Below are positions 51,926 to 60,257 of a stretch of DNA of 64,000 bases, one piece after another. Within the stretch, counting starts at the first letter, position 1. Each line of letters opens with the position of its first letter. The notes under the pieces were generated by a model. The model was not told where the DNA came from, searched no databases, and saw only the letters and a program-made list of their open reading frames with translations. Both the position numbers and the translations under genes were made by a program. The stretch comes from Alphaproteobacteria bacterium (GTDB taxonomy: Bacteria; Pseudomonadota; Alphaproteobacteria; Micropepsales; Micropepsaceae), in NCBI GenBank assembly GCA_019245415.1, contig JAFARO010000004.1:372001-436000 (forward strand), in the 5' to 3' direction.

Positions 51926-52505
51926 GAACAAGCAGGATCCGCTCCGCTTCCTTCAAATCCTCCGGCGTGTTGACGTTGAAAAAGGCGCCGTCGGGCGCAT
52001 CGATGTCGCATTCGCGCCCGCCCAAGGCATCCAGCGCCTCGCGAATGCTGCGCAGCGTGCGGCTTTCCAGTCCGGCCTTCAGCGCCGGCAGCGACGATTT
52101 CGGCCACAGCCCGCAGATGCCATGCATCCGGCCGCGATGGCGCGCGACCGCCGGCGCCCCATCGCGCGAATGCATGAGCTGCGCGACCAGATCGGCGGGC
52201 AGGAACGGCGTGTCGCAGGGAAAGGTCGCGAGCCAGTCGCCCTTCGCCCAGCTGAGCCCGGTGACGATGCCGCACAGCGGGCCCAGCATCTCGGCATAGA
52301 GATCGGCGATCGCCATCGCGCCGTAGCGCGCGCGATAGGTGCCGTTCGCCTGCTGCGGCGCGTCGATGGCAAGCCGCGCGACCTGCGGTGTTGCGCGCGC
52401 GATCACGGCATCGATGAGAAGTCCGTCCTTGAACGGCAGCAGCGCCTTCGCCGCGCCCATGCGCGACGATGCGCCGCCTGCCAGGACGATGCCGTCGGGT
52501 TTCAG
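51909..52505 (-). CDS. mobA: Molybdenum cofactor guanylyltransferase
   Basis: About 198 residues. The nucleotide motif LAGGASSRMG at the N-terminus is present only if translation begins upstream of the first ATG (52460). The nearest candidate is CTG 52505, which overlaps the preceding gene's stop (CTGA); no ATG, GTG or TTG lies between. LATFPCDTPFLP (the catalytic Asp region) and AFFNVNTPEDL follow. MobA converts molybdopterin to MGD, the cofactor FdsA needs. It is transcribed toward the fds operon on the opposite strand, third after ldcA and a small secreted gene. Confidence 0.85.
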   Translation of the reverse strand: MKPDGIVLAGGASSRMGAAKALLPFKDGLLIDAVIARATPQVARLAIDAPQQANGTYRARYGAMAIADLYAEMLGPLCGIVTGLSWAKGDWLATFPCDTPFLPADLVAQLMHSRDGAPAVARHRGRMHGICGLWPKSSLPALKAGLESRTLRSIREALDALGGRECDIDAPDGAFFNVNTPEDLKEAERILLVRHGRP

Positions 52506-52882
52506 GGCGCCCTTGCTTTGAAGGTGGCGACGGCGTCGTTGTACTCGCGGCCGACGCGTTCCTTGTCCTTCTGGTTGGCGTTGGCCTTGCGCTCGATCTG
52601 CTTGACGATCGCGACCGGGACGTTCGAGTGGGTGGTGAACGCCAGCTCCTGGCGCCCGCCTAGCGCGCGGCCGAGGCAGCTCTGGTAGGAATCCGAGACG
52701 CGCATGAAATCCTCGACCTGCGCGCGCGCGGCATCGAGCTGCGGCTGCGTGGCCGTGTGGCCGTCGACCGGAGCCGGCGGCTGCGGAGCGATGCAGGACG
52801 GCGCGTAGTTGTAGTCTTCCTCCGCCGAAGCGGGCAGCGACAGGCAGGCCAGCAGGGCCGCGAATGCGAGCGTTCGGTTCAT
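52502..52882 (-). CDS. Secreted small protein with paired cysteines, paralogue B
   Basis: 126 residues. A signal peptide (NRTLAFAALLACLSLPASA) is followed by PSCIAPQPPAPVDGHTATQPQL, then FMRVSDSYQSCLGRAL and ANANQKDKERVGREYNDAVATF. It is the same family as the gene at 39891. The stop overlaps the probable mobA start. The 52-bp gap to ldcA upstream on the same strand permits one transcript. The role is unknown; two conserved Cys suggest a disulfide. Confidence 0.78.
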   Translation of the reverse strand: MNRTLAFAALLACLSLPASAEEDYNYAPSCIAPQPPAPVDGHTATQPQLDAARAQVEDFMRVSDSYQSCLGRALGGRQELAFTTHSNVPVAIVKQIERKANANQKDKERVGREYNDAVATFKARAP

Positions 52883-52934
52883 GGGATGCTCCAGCTCTGG
52901 CAGCGGATGACCTTAACGCGACCGGCGGGCCTTA

Positions 52935-53768
52935 TCAATTCCAGGCTCCGAAAGGGACGATCTTGTTCGCGCTGTCGTGGCCGATATCGGCGCGGCCCAG
53001 ATAGGCGATGCCCGAAACCGCGCACCAATGGCGCATCACCTCCTCCTCGTGCTGTTCGAAGTCCGGATCGTTCGGCGGAATGTCGTTGCAGCGGCCCAGC
53101 CTGAGACCGGCAACGGCGCGGATCGAGGCGAACGAGGTGATGTGATGAAGCGAGCGGTCGATGCGGTACATGTGCTCGGAGACTTCCTCCAGCATCAGCA
53201 CATGGCCCGAGAGATCCGGCTCCAGCGCCGTGCCGAGGATGTGATCGAGTATGGTGATGTTGAACGCCGCGGAGGGATGCGATGCGCTCACGCTCGGCTC
53301 CAGCGTCTCCGGCGCGCACTCCACGAGGTAGCGCAAGGCGCGGATGACGGCCTCATCGCCGCCTTCGCGATTGAGATCGGCCGGCATCGGTCCGTGCGCC
53401 ACCTTGCAGCCCGCCTTGAAGAGGCCGGCGAGCAGATATCCCAGATCGCTGTATCCGAGATAGGTCTTCGCCCTGGCTGGACCTCTCAACTCCCGGATCA
53501 CGGTGTCGGCGATGCGGCCCGAGCCATAGCCGCCGCGCGCGAACCACACCGCGTCGAAGCCGGGATCGTTGGCGAATTCGAGGAAGGCTTGCGCGCGCGC
53601 CTCGTCGGGGCCCGCGAAATGGCGATCACGCATGAAGCATTGCGGATGGAATTCGATCTCGACGCCGGGAGCGCAGGACTGCGCCAGCGCGCTCACGCCG
53701 CGGGCAAGTTCGGGCGTCAGCCGCGAGGCCGGCGCCACCACGCCAATCCGAAATCGACTTCCCGCCAT
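52935..53768 (-). CDS. ldcA: LD-carboxypeptidase (muramoyltetrapeptide carboxypeptidase)
   Basis: 277 residues of the peptidase S66 family. ARGGYGSGRIAD precedes the nucleophile Ser in LGYSDLGYL. The catalytic Glu and His are in LMLEEVSEHMYRIDR and IGHDSANKIVPFG. It trims the terminal D-Ala from murein tetrapeptides in the cytosol for recycling. ATG 53768 starts the domain; the divergent mpl-like gene begins 22 bp away. The pair would feed tripeptide back to UDP-MurNAc. Confidence 0.9.
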   Translation of the reverse strand: MAGSRFRIGVVAPASRLTPELARGVSALAQSCAPGVEIEFHPQCFMRDRHFAGPDEARAQAFLEFANDPGFDAVWFARGGYGSGRIADTVIRELRGPARAKTYLGYSDLGYLLAGLFKAGCKVAHGPMPADLNREGGDEAVIRALRYLVECAPETLEPSVSASHPSAAFNITILDHILGTALEPDLSGHVLMLEEVSEHMYRIDRSLHHITSFASIRAVAGLRLGRCNDIPPNDPDFEQHEEEVMRHWCAVSGIAYLGRADIGHDSANKIVPFGAWN

Positions 53769-53790
53769 GCTTCGCTTATAGCCTCGCCGC

Positions 53791-55167
53791 ATGGAGCGAG
53801 ACAGGCCCTATTTCTTCTGCGGCATCGGCGGCAGCGGCATGCTGCCCCTGGCCGCCATCCTGCGCAGCCAGGGCGTGGCGGTGGCGGGGTCCGACCGCGC
53901 GCTGGATCAGGGCCGTCTCGCCGCCAAGTTCGACTATCTGCGAAACCTGAGCATCGCGCTTTATCCGCAGGACGGCAGCGGCGTGACGAACCCGGCGCAG
54001 ATCGTGGTTGCCTCCGCCGCCGTCGAGGACAGCGTTCCCGACATCCGCGCGGCCAAGACTCTGGGCGCGGCGATCCTTCTGCGCGCGGCGCTGCTCGCCG
54101 ATCTGTTCAACGCCGCGCCGCTGGGCATCGGCGTCGCAGGCACCAGCGGCAAGTCGACCACCACCGCGATGATCGCCCGGATCCTCAAATCGACGGGGCG
54201 CGATCCGACAGTCATGAACGGCGCGGTGATGAGCGATTTCGTATCTGCCGACGCGCCCTTCGCCTCCGCGCTGGTCGGCAAGGGCGATGCCTTCGTCAGC
54301 GAAGTGGACGAGAGCGACGGCTCCATCGCCCTCTACCGGCCGAAGATCGCGGTGGTGAACAACATCGCGCTCGACCACAAGAGCATGGACGAGCTGCGCG
54401 CGCTGTTCCGCGATTTTGTCGCCAAGGCCGACATCGCGGTCCTCAACCGCGACAATGCCGAGACGCGGGCGCTTGCTCCCGTGGCCGCGGACGCGTTGAC
54501 CTACAGCCTGAGCGACGGCGATGCCGATTTCGTCGCCCGCGACATCGTCCCCATGCCGCACGGCATCGCCTTCGAGATTGCCGGGCTCGAAGCCGAGCTG
54601 CGCGTTCCCGGCCGGCACAACGTCTCCAACGCACTGGCGGCCCTGGCCGCCGCGCATGCCGCGGGCGTGCCGCCTGCCGAGGCGGTCGAGGCGCTTAGGG
54701 ATTTCAAGGGCGTGCGCAGGCGGCTCGAGGTCGTGGGCCGCGCGAACGGCATCACGGTGATCGACGATTTCGCGCACAATCCCGACAAGATCGCGGCCAC
54801 GCTCGCCACCATGCACGACTTTCCCGGCCGGCTGCTGGTGATGTTCCAGCCGCACGGCTTCTCGCCTCTGGCCAAGATGCGCCAGGAGTTCGTCGCCTGT
54901 TTCGCGAACTGCCTCGCTCAGGACGACGTCCTGGTGATGCCGGAACCCGTCTATTTCGGAGGCACGACGACGCGGGCCGTCAGCAGCGCGGATATCGCCG
55001 CCGAGGTGCGCCGCCAAGGACGCGAGGCGCTCGCCTTCGCCGACCGCGCCGCCTGCGGCGAGGCATTGCTCGCGCGCGCCCAGCCCGGCGACCGCATCGT
55101 GGTGATGGGTGCGCGCGACGATACGCTCACACAGTTCGCGCACGACCTGCTCAAGGCGCTGGCCTAG
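53791..55167 (+). CDS. mpl: UDP-N-acetylmuramate:L-alanyl-gamma-D-glutamyl-meso-diaminopimelate ligase (Mpl-type)
   Basis: 458 residues of the Mur ligase family. [16 protein letters not shown] is the UDP-binding domain, [19 protein letters not shown] the ATP P-loop, [14 protein letters not shown] the central domain, and [17 protein letters not shown] the C-terminal domain. Mpl attaches recycled tripeptide to UDP-MurNAc. The length (~457) and the divergent ldcA neighbour favour Mpl over MurC, which adds L-Ala, but a MurC paralogue cannot be excluded. A repeat follows. Confidence 0.82.
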   Translation: MERDRPYFFCGIGGSGMLPLAAILRSQGVAVAGSDRALDQGRLAAKFDYLRNLSIALYPQDGSGVTNPAQIVVASAAVEDSVPDIRAAKTLGAAILLRAALLADLFNAAPLGIGVAGTSGKSTTTAMIARILKSTGRDPTVMNGAVMSDFVSADAPFASALVGKGDAFVSEVDESDGSIALYRPKIAVVNNIALDHKSMDELRALFRDFVAKADIAVLNRDNAETRALAPVAADALTYSLSDGDADFVARDIVPMPHGIAFEIAGLEAELRVPGRHNVSNALAALAAAHAAGVPPAEAVEALRDFKGVRRRLEVVGRANGITVIDDFAHNPDKIAATLATMHDFPGRLLVMFQPHGFSPLAKMRQEFVACFANCLAQDDVLVMPEPVYFGGTTTRAVSSADIAAEVRRQGREALAFADRAACGEALLARAQPGDRIVVMGARDDTLTQFAHDLLKALA

Positions 55168-55200
55168 AGCAGTTACTGGCTAGGCAGGAACATCACTATC

Positions 55201-55284
55201 GTCATGGCCGGGCTTGTCCCGGCCACCTATTCGCACAGTGCGAAAACGGTGAGTATGGGTGGCCGCCACGAGGGCGGCCATGAC
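55201..55284. repeat. GTCATGGCCGGG palindromic repeat
   Basis: 84 bp with ends GTCATGGCCGGGCTTG and GGCCGCCACGAGGGCGGCCATGAC. It is a short form of the element at 51719-51925. The flanking gap (55168-55347) holds nothing else that I can support. Confidence 0.75.
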
Positions 55285-55347
55285 GGTTGGGGTTTGATTC
55301 TGTTAAATCGAAAACGGCTATAGGCGGGTCGTCGCCGCGGCACGCGA

Positions 55348-56361
55348 TCACGGGCTTGCGGGCGGCAGGCGGATCCATTGCGACAGCAGCCATTTCTCGC
55401 CGCGCGAGGGCGCAAGGCCGGCATGCAGCGTGCTGCGGTCGATCGCGCCGCTCTCGTCGACGTTCCAGAACAGGATGGCATCGCCCTTCTGGCCGCGATA
55501 GCGCCAGTCGAGCTTGAGGAACGAGGTTTCCGCGCCGTCGAAATCATCGTTGAGATAGATGAGGAACGTCGCCCGGCGCTGGCCCGCCTCGGCCAGGTTT
55601 TGCGCCACCGCGGGGTTCGCAGGATCGAGCCAATCGTAATGCGGCGCGAAATGCTGGCCGACGGCATAATGCAGGATCTGCGTATTCTCGAGCCCGCGCA
55701 GCGGCAGGCCCGTGAGTTTTGCGATGCGCGTGCGGATCAGCGCCAGGACCAGATCGATTTCGGCGAAATGGAATTCGGCCGCGCTGTTGCTGCGGCTGTT
55801 GTCGACGGCGCCCTGGGCGGCCTGGAAGGTCGTTGCCCGCTCCAGCTTGGGGATGCCGCGCGCGACAAGCCAGTCGCACAGGGACGGCGGCAGGAACCGT
55901 TCCGCGATCGAGATCCGGGGCGCCGCATGCACCGTCCGCAGGCTTCCCGGTATCGTCAGCGCATCGATGTCGACGCCATCGCGCAGCGCCTTCCAGCCAT
56001 CGCCCGGCGCCTTCGCGAGCAGCCGCAGGACATCCTGCGCCGGCGTCCAGCCCCGTTCCGCGCCGGCCTGCACGCAGTCGAGCGCCATACTCCAGTTCTG
56101 CGAAAGCCCGCTGCCCAAGGCGGCCATCGTGCCGCAGAGATGGATCGCCTCCGCGCCGCCCATGTTCGCCGCCTCGACGATCGTCTTGACGCCCTCATAG
56201 GACTCGATCGGCGGCCGCGTCAGCAGGTTCTGGCCGAGCGCGGTGAGCGCCTCGGCGTCGCCGATGGCGGCGAACAGGCGGCGCGCTTCGTCCTGTCGGC
56301 CTTCGGCTTCGCATTGCCTGGCGAGTGCGAATTGTTCGTCGCGCAGGCTCACAGGGCGCAC
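55348..56361 (-). CDS. Sel1-like repeat protein fused to 2-oxoglutarate/Fe(II) dioxygenase
   Basis: About 337 residues. The N-terminal ~130 residues are Sel1/TPR-like helices (ALARQCEAEGRQDEARRLFAAIG). The rest is a prolyl-4-hydroxylase-type dioxygenase: the iron HxD is in GQHFAPHYDW, the distal His in STLHAGLAPSRGEKWLLSQWI, with Lys for 2-oxoglutarate. It may hydroxylate a protein. The open frame extends through the tRNA-Gln gene, so GTG 56361 (or 56352), just 13 bases after the tRNA, is the sensible start. The tRNA and this gene share a strand. Confidence 0.85.
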   Translation of the reverse strand: MRPVSLRDEQFALARQCEAEGRQDEARRLFAAIGDAEALTALGQNLLTRPPIESYEGVKTIVEAANMGGAEAIHLCGTMAALGSGLSQNWSMALDCVQAGAERGWTPAQDVLRLLAKAPGDGWKALRDGVDIDALTIPGSLRTVHAAPRISIAERFLPPSLCDWLVARGIPKLERATTFQAAQGAVDNSRSNSAAEFHFAEIDLVLALIRTRIAKLTGLPLRGLENTQILHYAVGQHFAPHYDWLDPANPAVAQNLAEAGQRRATFLIYLNDDFDGAETSFLKLDWRYRGQKGDAILFWNVDESGAIDRSTLHAGLAPSRGEKWLLSQWIRLPPASP

Positions 56362-56374
56362 TCGCAGCGTTGGT

Positions 56375-56449
56375 TGGCTGGGGCGGAAGGATTCGAACCT
56401 TCGAATGCCGGAATCAAAATCCGGTGCCTTACCACTTGGCGACGCCCCA
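56375..56449 (-). tRNA. tRNA-Gln (TTG)
   Basis: Cloverleaf on the minus strand: acceptor TGGGGCG/CGCCCCA, anticodon TTG in loop TTTTGAT, T-arm GAAGGTTCGAATCCTTC, encoded CCA. 75 bases including CCA. Confidence 0.95.
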
Positions 56450-56622
56450 ACAGGGGCCGGGACCATACTGGCGCGGACATCGCCTTTCAACGCCGCCCGG
56501 GCCGCGCGGCTCGCGCAGCGCGACAATGGGCGACGCGGCCTGAAAATGCCGAGCAGTGCACCGCTCAGCGCGGCGGGTTGCGGGGGCGGGGAGCCGTCGT
56601 TATAAGGCGCCCCTCACGGTCA

Positions 56623-56699
56623 CGGAGAGTAGCTCAGCCTGGTAGAGCACTAGCTTCGGGAGCTAGGGGCCGGAGGTTCGAATCCTCTCTCTCCGACCA
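56623..56699 (+). tRNA. tRNA-Pro (CGG)
   Basis: Cloverleaf: acceptor CGGAGAG/CTCTCCG, anticodon stem CTAGC/GCTAG with loop TTCGGGA (anticodon CGG), T-arm GGAGGTTCGAATCCTC, encoded ACCA end. 77 bases. TATAAG 22 bases upstream is a possible -10 box. Confidence 0.94.
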
Positions 56700-56759
56700 G
56701 GCTTCGCGACGCGCCAGCGGAGCGAAGACTGGCCCGGCGTAGCCCGAAGGGCGAAGCCT
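56700..56759. repeat. Inverted repeat after tRNA-Pro
   Basis: GGCTTCGC and GCGAAGCC bracket ~45 bases that hold a second CCAG..CTGG dyad. It could fold as a hairpin in the tRNA trailer. The remaining bases to 56856 show nothing else. Confidence 0.5.
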
Positions 56760-56856
56760 GGGCTGGTTGCCGCGCGCTACGCCTGGCAAGCCACCTTTTC
56801 CTCTTGCAAGCACGCGCATGTTGCCGCTGCTTCGGTTGGCACGCCAGCACTCGCGT

Positions 56857-57582
56857 TCAGCGCATCGCATCCCTGGGATCGAGCCCGATCGTCATCTCGG
56901 TCTCGGCGGGATAGCTGCCGGCGGGCAGCTGGATGGGCGACGACAGCAGCACCGCGTTCCTGGCGCTCATGGCGATCTGGCGGAAGACGGCGTCGGCCGC
57001 ATAGCGGCGCGTGTCGACGATCTCCGCGCGCGTGATTTCGCCGGTGGCTTTCATCGTCACGCGCAGCGCGACTATCGTCCGGCCCTTGCCGACCAGCGCG
57101 AGATCGAGGCTCCAGCGCCTCAGCACCTGCGCGCGCACATAGTCGCGCAGCGCGTAGGCCGCATCGCTGCCGGCAGGCGCGTCGTTCTCGGCCGGCGGCG
57201 CGGTCGCGTTGCCGGGACCGATCAGGGTCTGCGTATTGGTCTCGGGCGCCTTGAGCTTGGCGAGCGCATTCAGGCGATTGTCGAGATCGTCGCTCGGCTT
57301 CAGCGCACGCGGCTGCACCGTTTCGCGCGGACTGTGCGCCCGATCCGGGCGCCGCACCGTCGCTTGCTGCGAAGCGGCCGGCGCTTTGGCGGGCGCGGGC
57401 GCAGACGCGGTTTCCGGGCCAAGATGCACGATGTCGACCAGCACGCGGTGCAGATCGGGCTGCCGCTCGGGGACAGCGTGGCGGAACTGCCAGAGCAGCA
57501 GCACGATCACGATCCCATGCAGCAGAACGGAGGCCGCCAGCCCCGGGCCGTTCTCGTCCAGCCGGTGCCAGCGTACGTTCAT
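56857..57582 (-). CDS. TonB/TolA-like periplasmic-spanning protein
   Basis: 241 residues. One N-terminal membrane helix (LAASVLLHGIVIVLLLWQF), a Pro/Ala-rich linker, then a C-terminal domain (YVRAQVLRRWSLDLALVGKGRTIVALRVTMKATGEI) like that of TonB or TolA. It would couple the inner-membrane motor to the outer membrane, but no ExbB/ExbD or TolQ/R genes are near. The start overlaps the stop of the upstream FGE-like gene by 4 bases. Confidence 0.78.
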   Translation of the reverse strand: MNVRWHRLDENGPGLAASVLLHGIVIVLLLWQFRHAVPERQPDLHRVLVDIVHLGPETASAPAPAKAPAASQQATVRRPDRAHSPRETVQPRALKPSDDLDNRLNALAKLKAPETNTQTLIGPGNATAPPAENDAPAGSDAAYALRDYVRAQVLRRWSLDLALVGKGRTIVALRVTMKATGEITRAEIVDTRRYAADAVFRQIAMSARNAVLLSSPIQLPAGSYPAETEMTIGLDPRDAMR

Positions 57583-58496
57583 GGCAGGTCGCGCGCGACG
57601 CGGAAACCCGCAAGGCTCGAATAGTCGTAATCCTTGCCGTCGGGGCCGGCGCCGCTGCGCGCGGCAGAGCGCACGAAGGCGGGAAGGTTGTTCCAGGCGC
57701 CGCCGCGGATCACATGGCGGTCGCAGGCGCCGCTCATCCAGGCGCTGCCGTCATGGGGCGCGCCCAGATAGCTTTGATGCCAGCAATCCTGCGTCCACTG
57801 CCAGGCATTGCCCAGCATGCCGTAGAGCCCGAACGCATTGGACCGGAAGCTGTCGACATCGGCGAGCGTGCGGTTGTCGCTCTCGCTGCCGCAGCCGTTG
57901 CAATTGGCGTTGGCGCTGCCGACCGCTTCGCCCCACCAGCGCGCGGTCGCGGTGCCGGAGCGCGCGGCGTATTCCCACTCCGCTTCGCTCGGCAGGCGAT
58001 AGGGTCCTTTGCGGTCGGCCAATTGCGGCCGCTCGCGCTTCGCAGTCGCATTGAGCCAGTCGATGTAAGCATGCGTGTCTTTCCAGTCGAGGCAGACCGC
58101 CGGCCAGCGCGGCGGCTCGATCTGCGACGGCGAGGGCGCATAGGCGAGGCCGCCGCCGGGCGACTGCCAGGAAAGGTTCAAGGTCGGATTGCACGGCGCG
58201 GGCGTGTAGCCGGTCGCGCGCAGGAATTCCAGGAACTCGGCGCTGGTCACATCGAACTTGGCGAGCGCGAAGGCGCGGATCGAGACCGGGTGCTGCGGCC
58301 CTTCCGCGTCGAAGCGGCCGGCCTCGGTCTTGGGGCTGCCCATGAGGAAGCTGCCCGCCGGGATGCCCACCATGGTGGGGCAATGGGGGCATTCCTTGAA
58401 CTCGCGCTCCGGGCGGTCGGTCGCACGCGCAAGCGAGGGCAGCAGGAAATACAGCGCGAAGGCGCCGACGACCCACCAATCGCTTTTTCGCCGCAT
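57579..58496 (-). CDS. FGE/SUMF1-fold protein lacking the catalytic cysteines
   Basis: 305 residues with an N-terminal hydrophobic helix (WWVVGAFALYFLLPSLARA) and an FGE-sulfatase domain: VGIPAGSFLMGSP, then AFALAKFDVTSAEF, YRLPSEAEWEYAARSG, GNAWQWTQDCW and VIRGGAWNN. The active-site Cys pair of true formylglycine-generating enzymes, expected after RGGS, is absent (RGGAWNNLPAFVRSAAR). So it is unlikely to make formylglycine; it may be a structural or other member. ATG 58496 was chosen to include the helix. It is coupled to the TonB-like gene. Confidence 0.85.
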   Translation of the reverse strand: MRRKSDWWVVGAFALYFLLPSLARATDRPEREFKECPHCPTMVGIPAGSFLMGSPKTEAGRFDAEGPQHPVSIRAFALAKFDVTSAEFLEFLRATGYTPAPCNPTLNLSWQSPGGGLAYAPSPSQIEPPRWPAVCLDWKDTHAYIDWLNATAKRERPQLADRKGPYRLPSEAEWEYAARSGTATARWWGEAVGSANANCNGCGSESDNRTLADVDSFRSNAFGLYGMLGNAWQWTQDCWHQSYLGAPHDGSAWMSGACDRHVIRGGAWNNLPAFVRSAARSGAGPDGKDYDYSSLAGFRVARDLP

Positions 58497-58534
58497 CGGG
58501 GGAAGAGTAGGGGTGGAACAGGTGGGCTTCAATC

Positions 58535-59209
58535 GTGATCCGGATCCGGTCCTTTCGCGACGGCGATCTCGACGCGCTCTACGACGTCTGTCTTCGGACC
58601 GGCGACGCGGGGGAGGATGCGCGTGCCATGTTTTTGGATCCCCATCTGCTCGGCCATGTCTATGCCGGGCCTTATGCGCGATTCTCGCCCGCGACCGCGT
58701 TTGTCGTCGAGGATGGGGCCGGCATCGGCGGTTACATCGTCGGGCCGGCCGATACGGTCGCGTTCGAAGACGCGCTCGAGCGCGACTGGTGGCCGGCGCT
58801 GCGGCTGAAATATGCGGATTCGCCTGCACCGCGGACTGCCGACGAGCGCATGCGACGCCACGTCCACCATCCGCGGCGCGCGCGGCCGGAGATCGCGGGC
58901 GCCTTCCCCGCGCATCTGCATGTCAATCTTTTGCCGAGCCTGCGCGGGCAGGGCGTGGGCCGGCGCCTGTTGGATGTGTGGTGCGAGACGGTCGCGGCAC
59001 TCGGAGCCGGCGGCGCGCATCTGGAAGTGGGCACGCGCAACGCGCGCGCGGTGCGCTTCTATCGCGCCAACGGTTTTCGCGAGATCGCGCGCGCGGGCGA
59101 GGTGCTGACGCTGGCGCGTCCGATCCGGGATTCTTCCCGAGCGTGGACGACGGATCGCGCGAAAGTCTTCAGCTTCCGGCGACGACCGTCTTCAGGCCGG
59201 GCGCCTTGA
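58535..59209 (+). CDS. GNAT-family N-acetyltransferase
   Basis: 224 residues. The acetyl-CoA site is LLPSLRGQGVGRRLLDVW (RGQGVGR), and the C-terminal beta-alpha motif is ARNARAVRFYRANGFREIA. The N-terminal RIRSFRDGDLDALYDVCLRTG is typical. It most resembles O-GlcNAcase-type or aminoglycoside-like acetyltransferases in layout, but the substrate is unknown. The start is GTG 58535. The 3' end overlaps the bactofilin gene by 41 bases. Confidence 0.87.
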   Translation: MIRIRSFRDGDLDALYDVCLRTGDAGEDARAMFLDPHLLGHVYAGPYARFSPATAFVVEDGAGIGGYIVGPADTVAFEDALERDWWPALRLKYADSPAPRTADERMRRHVHHPRRARPEIAGAFPAHLHVNLLPSLRGQGVGRRLLDVWCETVAALGAGGAHLEVGTRNARAVRFYRANGFREIARAGEVLTLARPIRDSSRAWTTDRAKVFSFRRRPSSGRAP

Positions 59210-59687
59210 CCTCGGCCTTGCCGTATTCGGGCCGGCAGTGGCCGTCGATGAAGGCGCCGGATTCGATCGTGATGTCCTGATGCACGACGTCGCCGGACAT
59301 CCGCGCGGTGCGCGTCAGGATCACTTTCTTCGCCTCGATCTTGCCTTCGACCTGGCCGGCGAGCTGGACCTGATCGCCGCGCACCGTGCCCTTGACCTTG
59401 GCGTTGGCGCCCACCATGACGCTGACGGCGCGCACGTCGCCCTCGATCTCGCCTTCGATCTGGATGTCCTCGGTGCTCTCGAGCTGGCCCGTGATCTTGA
59501 GCGCCTTGCTGATCACGGAGACGGAGGGCGTTCCGTGGGCGGCGCTCGAAGACGAAATCGGCTGAGCCTGCGGACGCCTTGTCTCGGCGACCGGAGAGGC
59601 GGCCGGCTGGGCATCGCTGCGCACAGGCTGCGCCGTTGCCGGCGAAGCGGTGTCCTGGCCTTTGTCGTTTCGGGTGAACATGGTCAT
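59169..59687 (-). CDS. Bactofilin, copy 1
   Basis: 172 residues of the bactofilin (DUF583) family. A Ser/Pro/Gln-rich N-terminus (about 1-55) is followed by a right-handed beta-helix core: SVISKALKITGQLESTEDIQIEGEIEGDV, then IEAKKVILTRTARMSGDVVHQDITIESGAFIDGHC. Bactofilins polymerise into filaments without nucleotide and shape stalks or help place enzymes. It starts 4 bases before the upstream bactofilin ends (ATGA), so both are coupled. Confidence 0.92.
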   Translation of the reverse strand: MTMFTRNDKGQDTASPATAQPVRSDAQPAASPVAETRRPQAQPISSSSAAHGTPSVSVISKALKITGQLESTEDIQIEGEIEGDVRAVSVMVGANAKVKGTVRGDQVQLAGQVEGKIEAKKVILTRTARMSGDVVHQDITIESGAFIDGHCRPEYGKAEVKAPGLKTVVAGS

Positions 59688-60094
59688 GGTTGGGTCTCCG
59701 GAAGTTGGTCGAGCGCCTCGAAATAGCTGGGTGGCCGCCACGGCATGCGCCCTTCGAAGCGCGCGCCTCTGGCGACCGTGACGGTGTTGTGGAAGATGCG
59801 CCCCGTGACATCCGCGCTGTCCTCCAGCGTGACGTTCAAGGCGAAGATGCGTCCCATCAGGCGGCCGAGGATGCGCACGTCGCGGGCGACGATGTCGCCT
59901 TCGACATTGCCCATCGCGCCCAGGATCAGGCTGTCGGCATTGATGCGTCCCTGGACGGTGCCGTGGATCTCCACTTCGCCGTCGGTGTCGAGAACGCCTT
60001 TGACGAGCGCGGCGGCACCGAGCTGGGACAGCGGCAGCGGCTCGGGCTTGCGCCCGCGCGCTTGCGGTTTCGACAGGTTCGCGAAGGCGGCCAT
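59684..60094 (-). CDS. Bactofilin, copy 2
   Basis: 136 residues with the beta-helix core ALVKGVLDTDGEVEIHGTVQGRINADSLILGAMGNVEGDIVARDVRILGRLMG, then ADVTGRIFHNTVTVARGARFEG. The short basic N-terminus (SKPQARGRKPEP) differs from copy 1. Transcribed first, it likely co-polymerises with its partner, as paired bactofilins do elsewhere (inference). ATG 60094 was chosen at the domain boundary; the frame is open farther upstream. Confidence 0.88.
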   Translation of the reverse strand: MAAFANLSKPQARGRKPEPLPLSQLGAAALVKGVLDTDGEVEIHGTVQGRINADSLILGAMGNVEGDIVARDVRILGRLMGRIFALNVTLEDSADVTGRIFHNTVTVARGARFEGRMPWRPPSYFEALDQLPETQP

Positions 60095-60257
60095 GCGGGG
60101 ACGATCACACTCTTGCTTACGCCAGACCCCCGCCTGCCTAGCCCGATCATGACCCAGTTTCGTGACAGGGAGCAAGCGCGAACATTTCGCGCCCGCGAAC
60201 GGCGTTAACGCCGTAGGATTACCGCGTGCTAAGATGGCGCATCGCAAGGGGGCTCTC

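Noticed and set aside
56362-56526. N-terminal extension of the dioxygenase frame through tRNA-Gln
   Set aside because: The tRNA is certain and lies within it; GTG 56361 gives a full protein.
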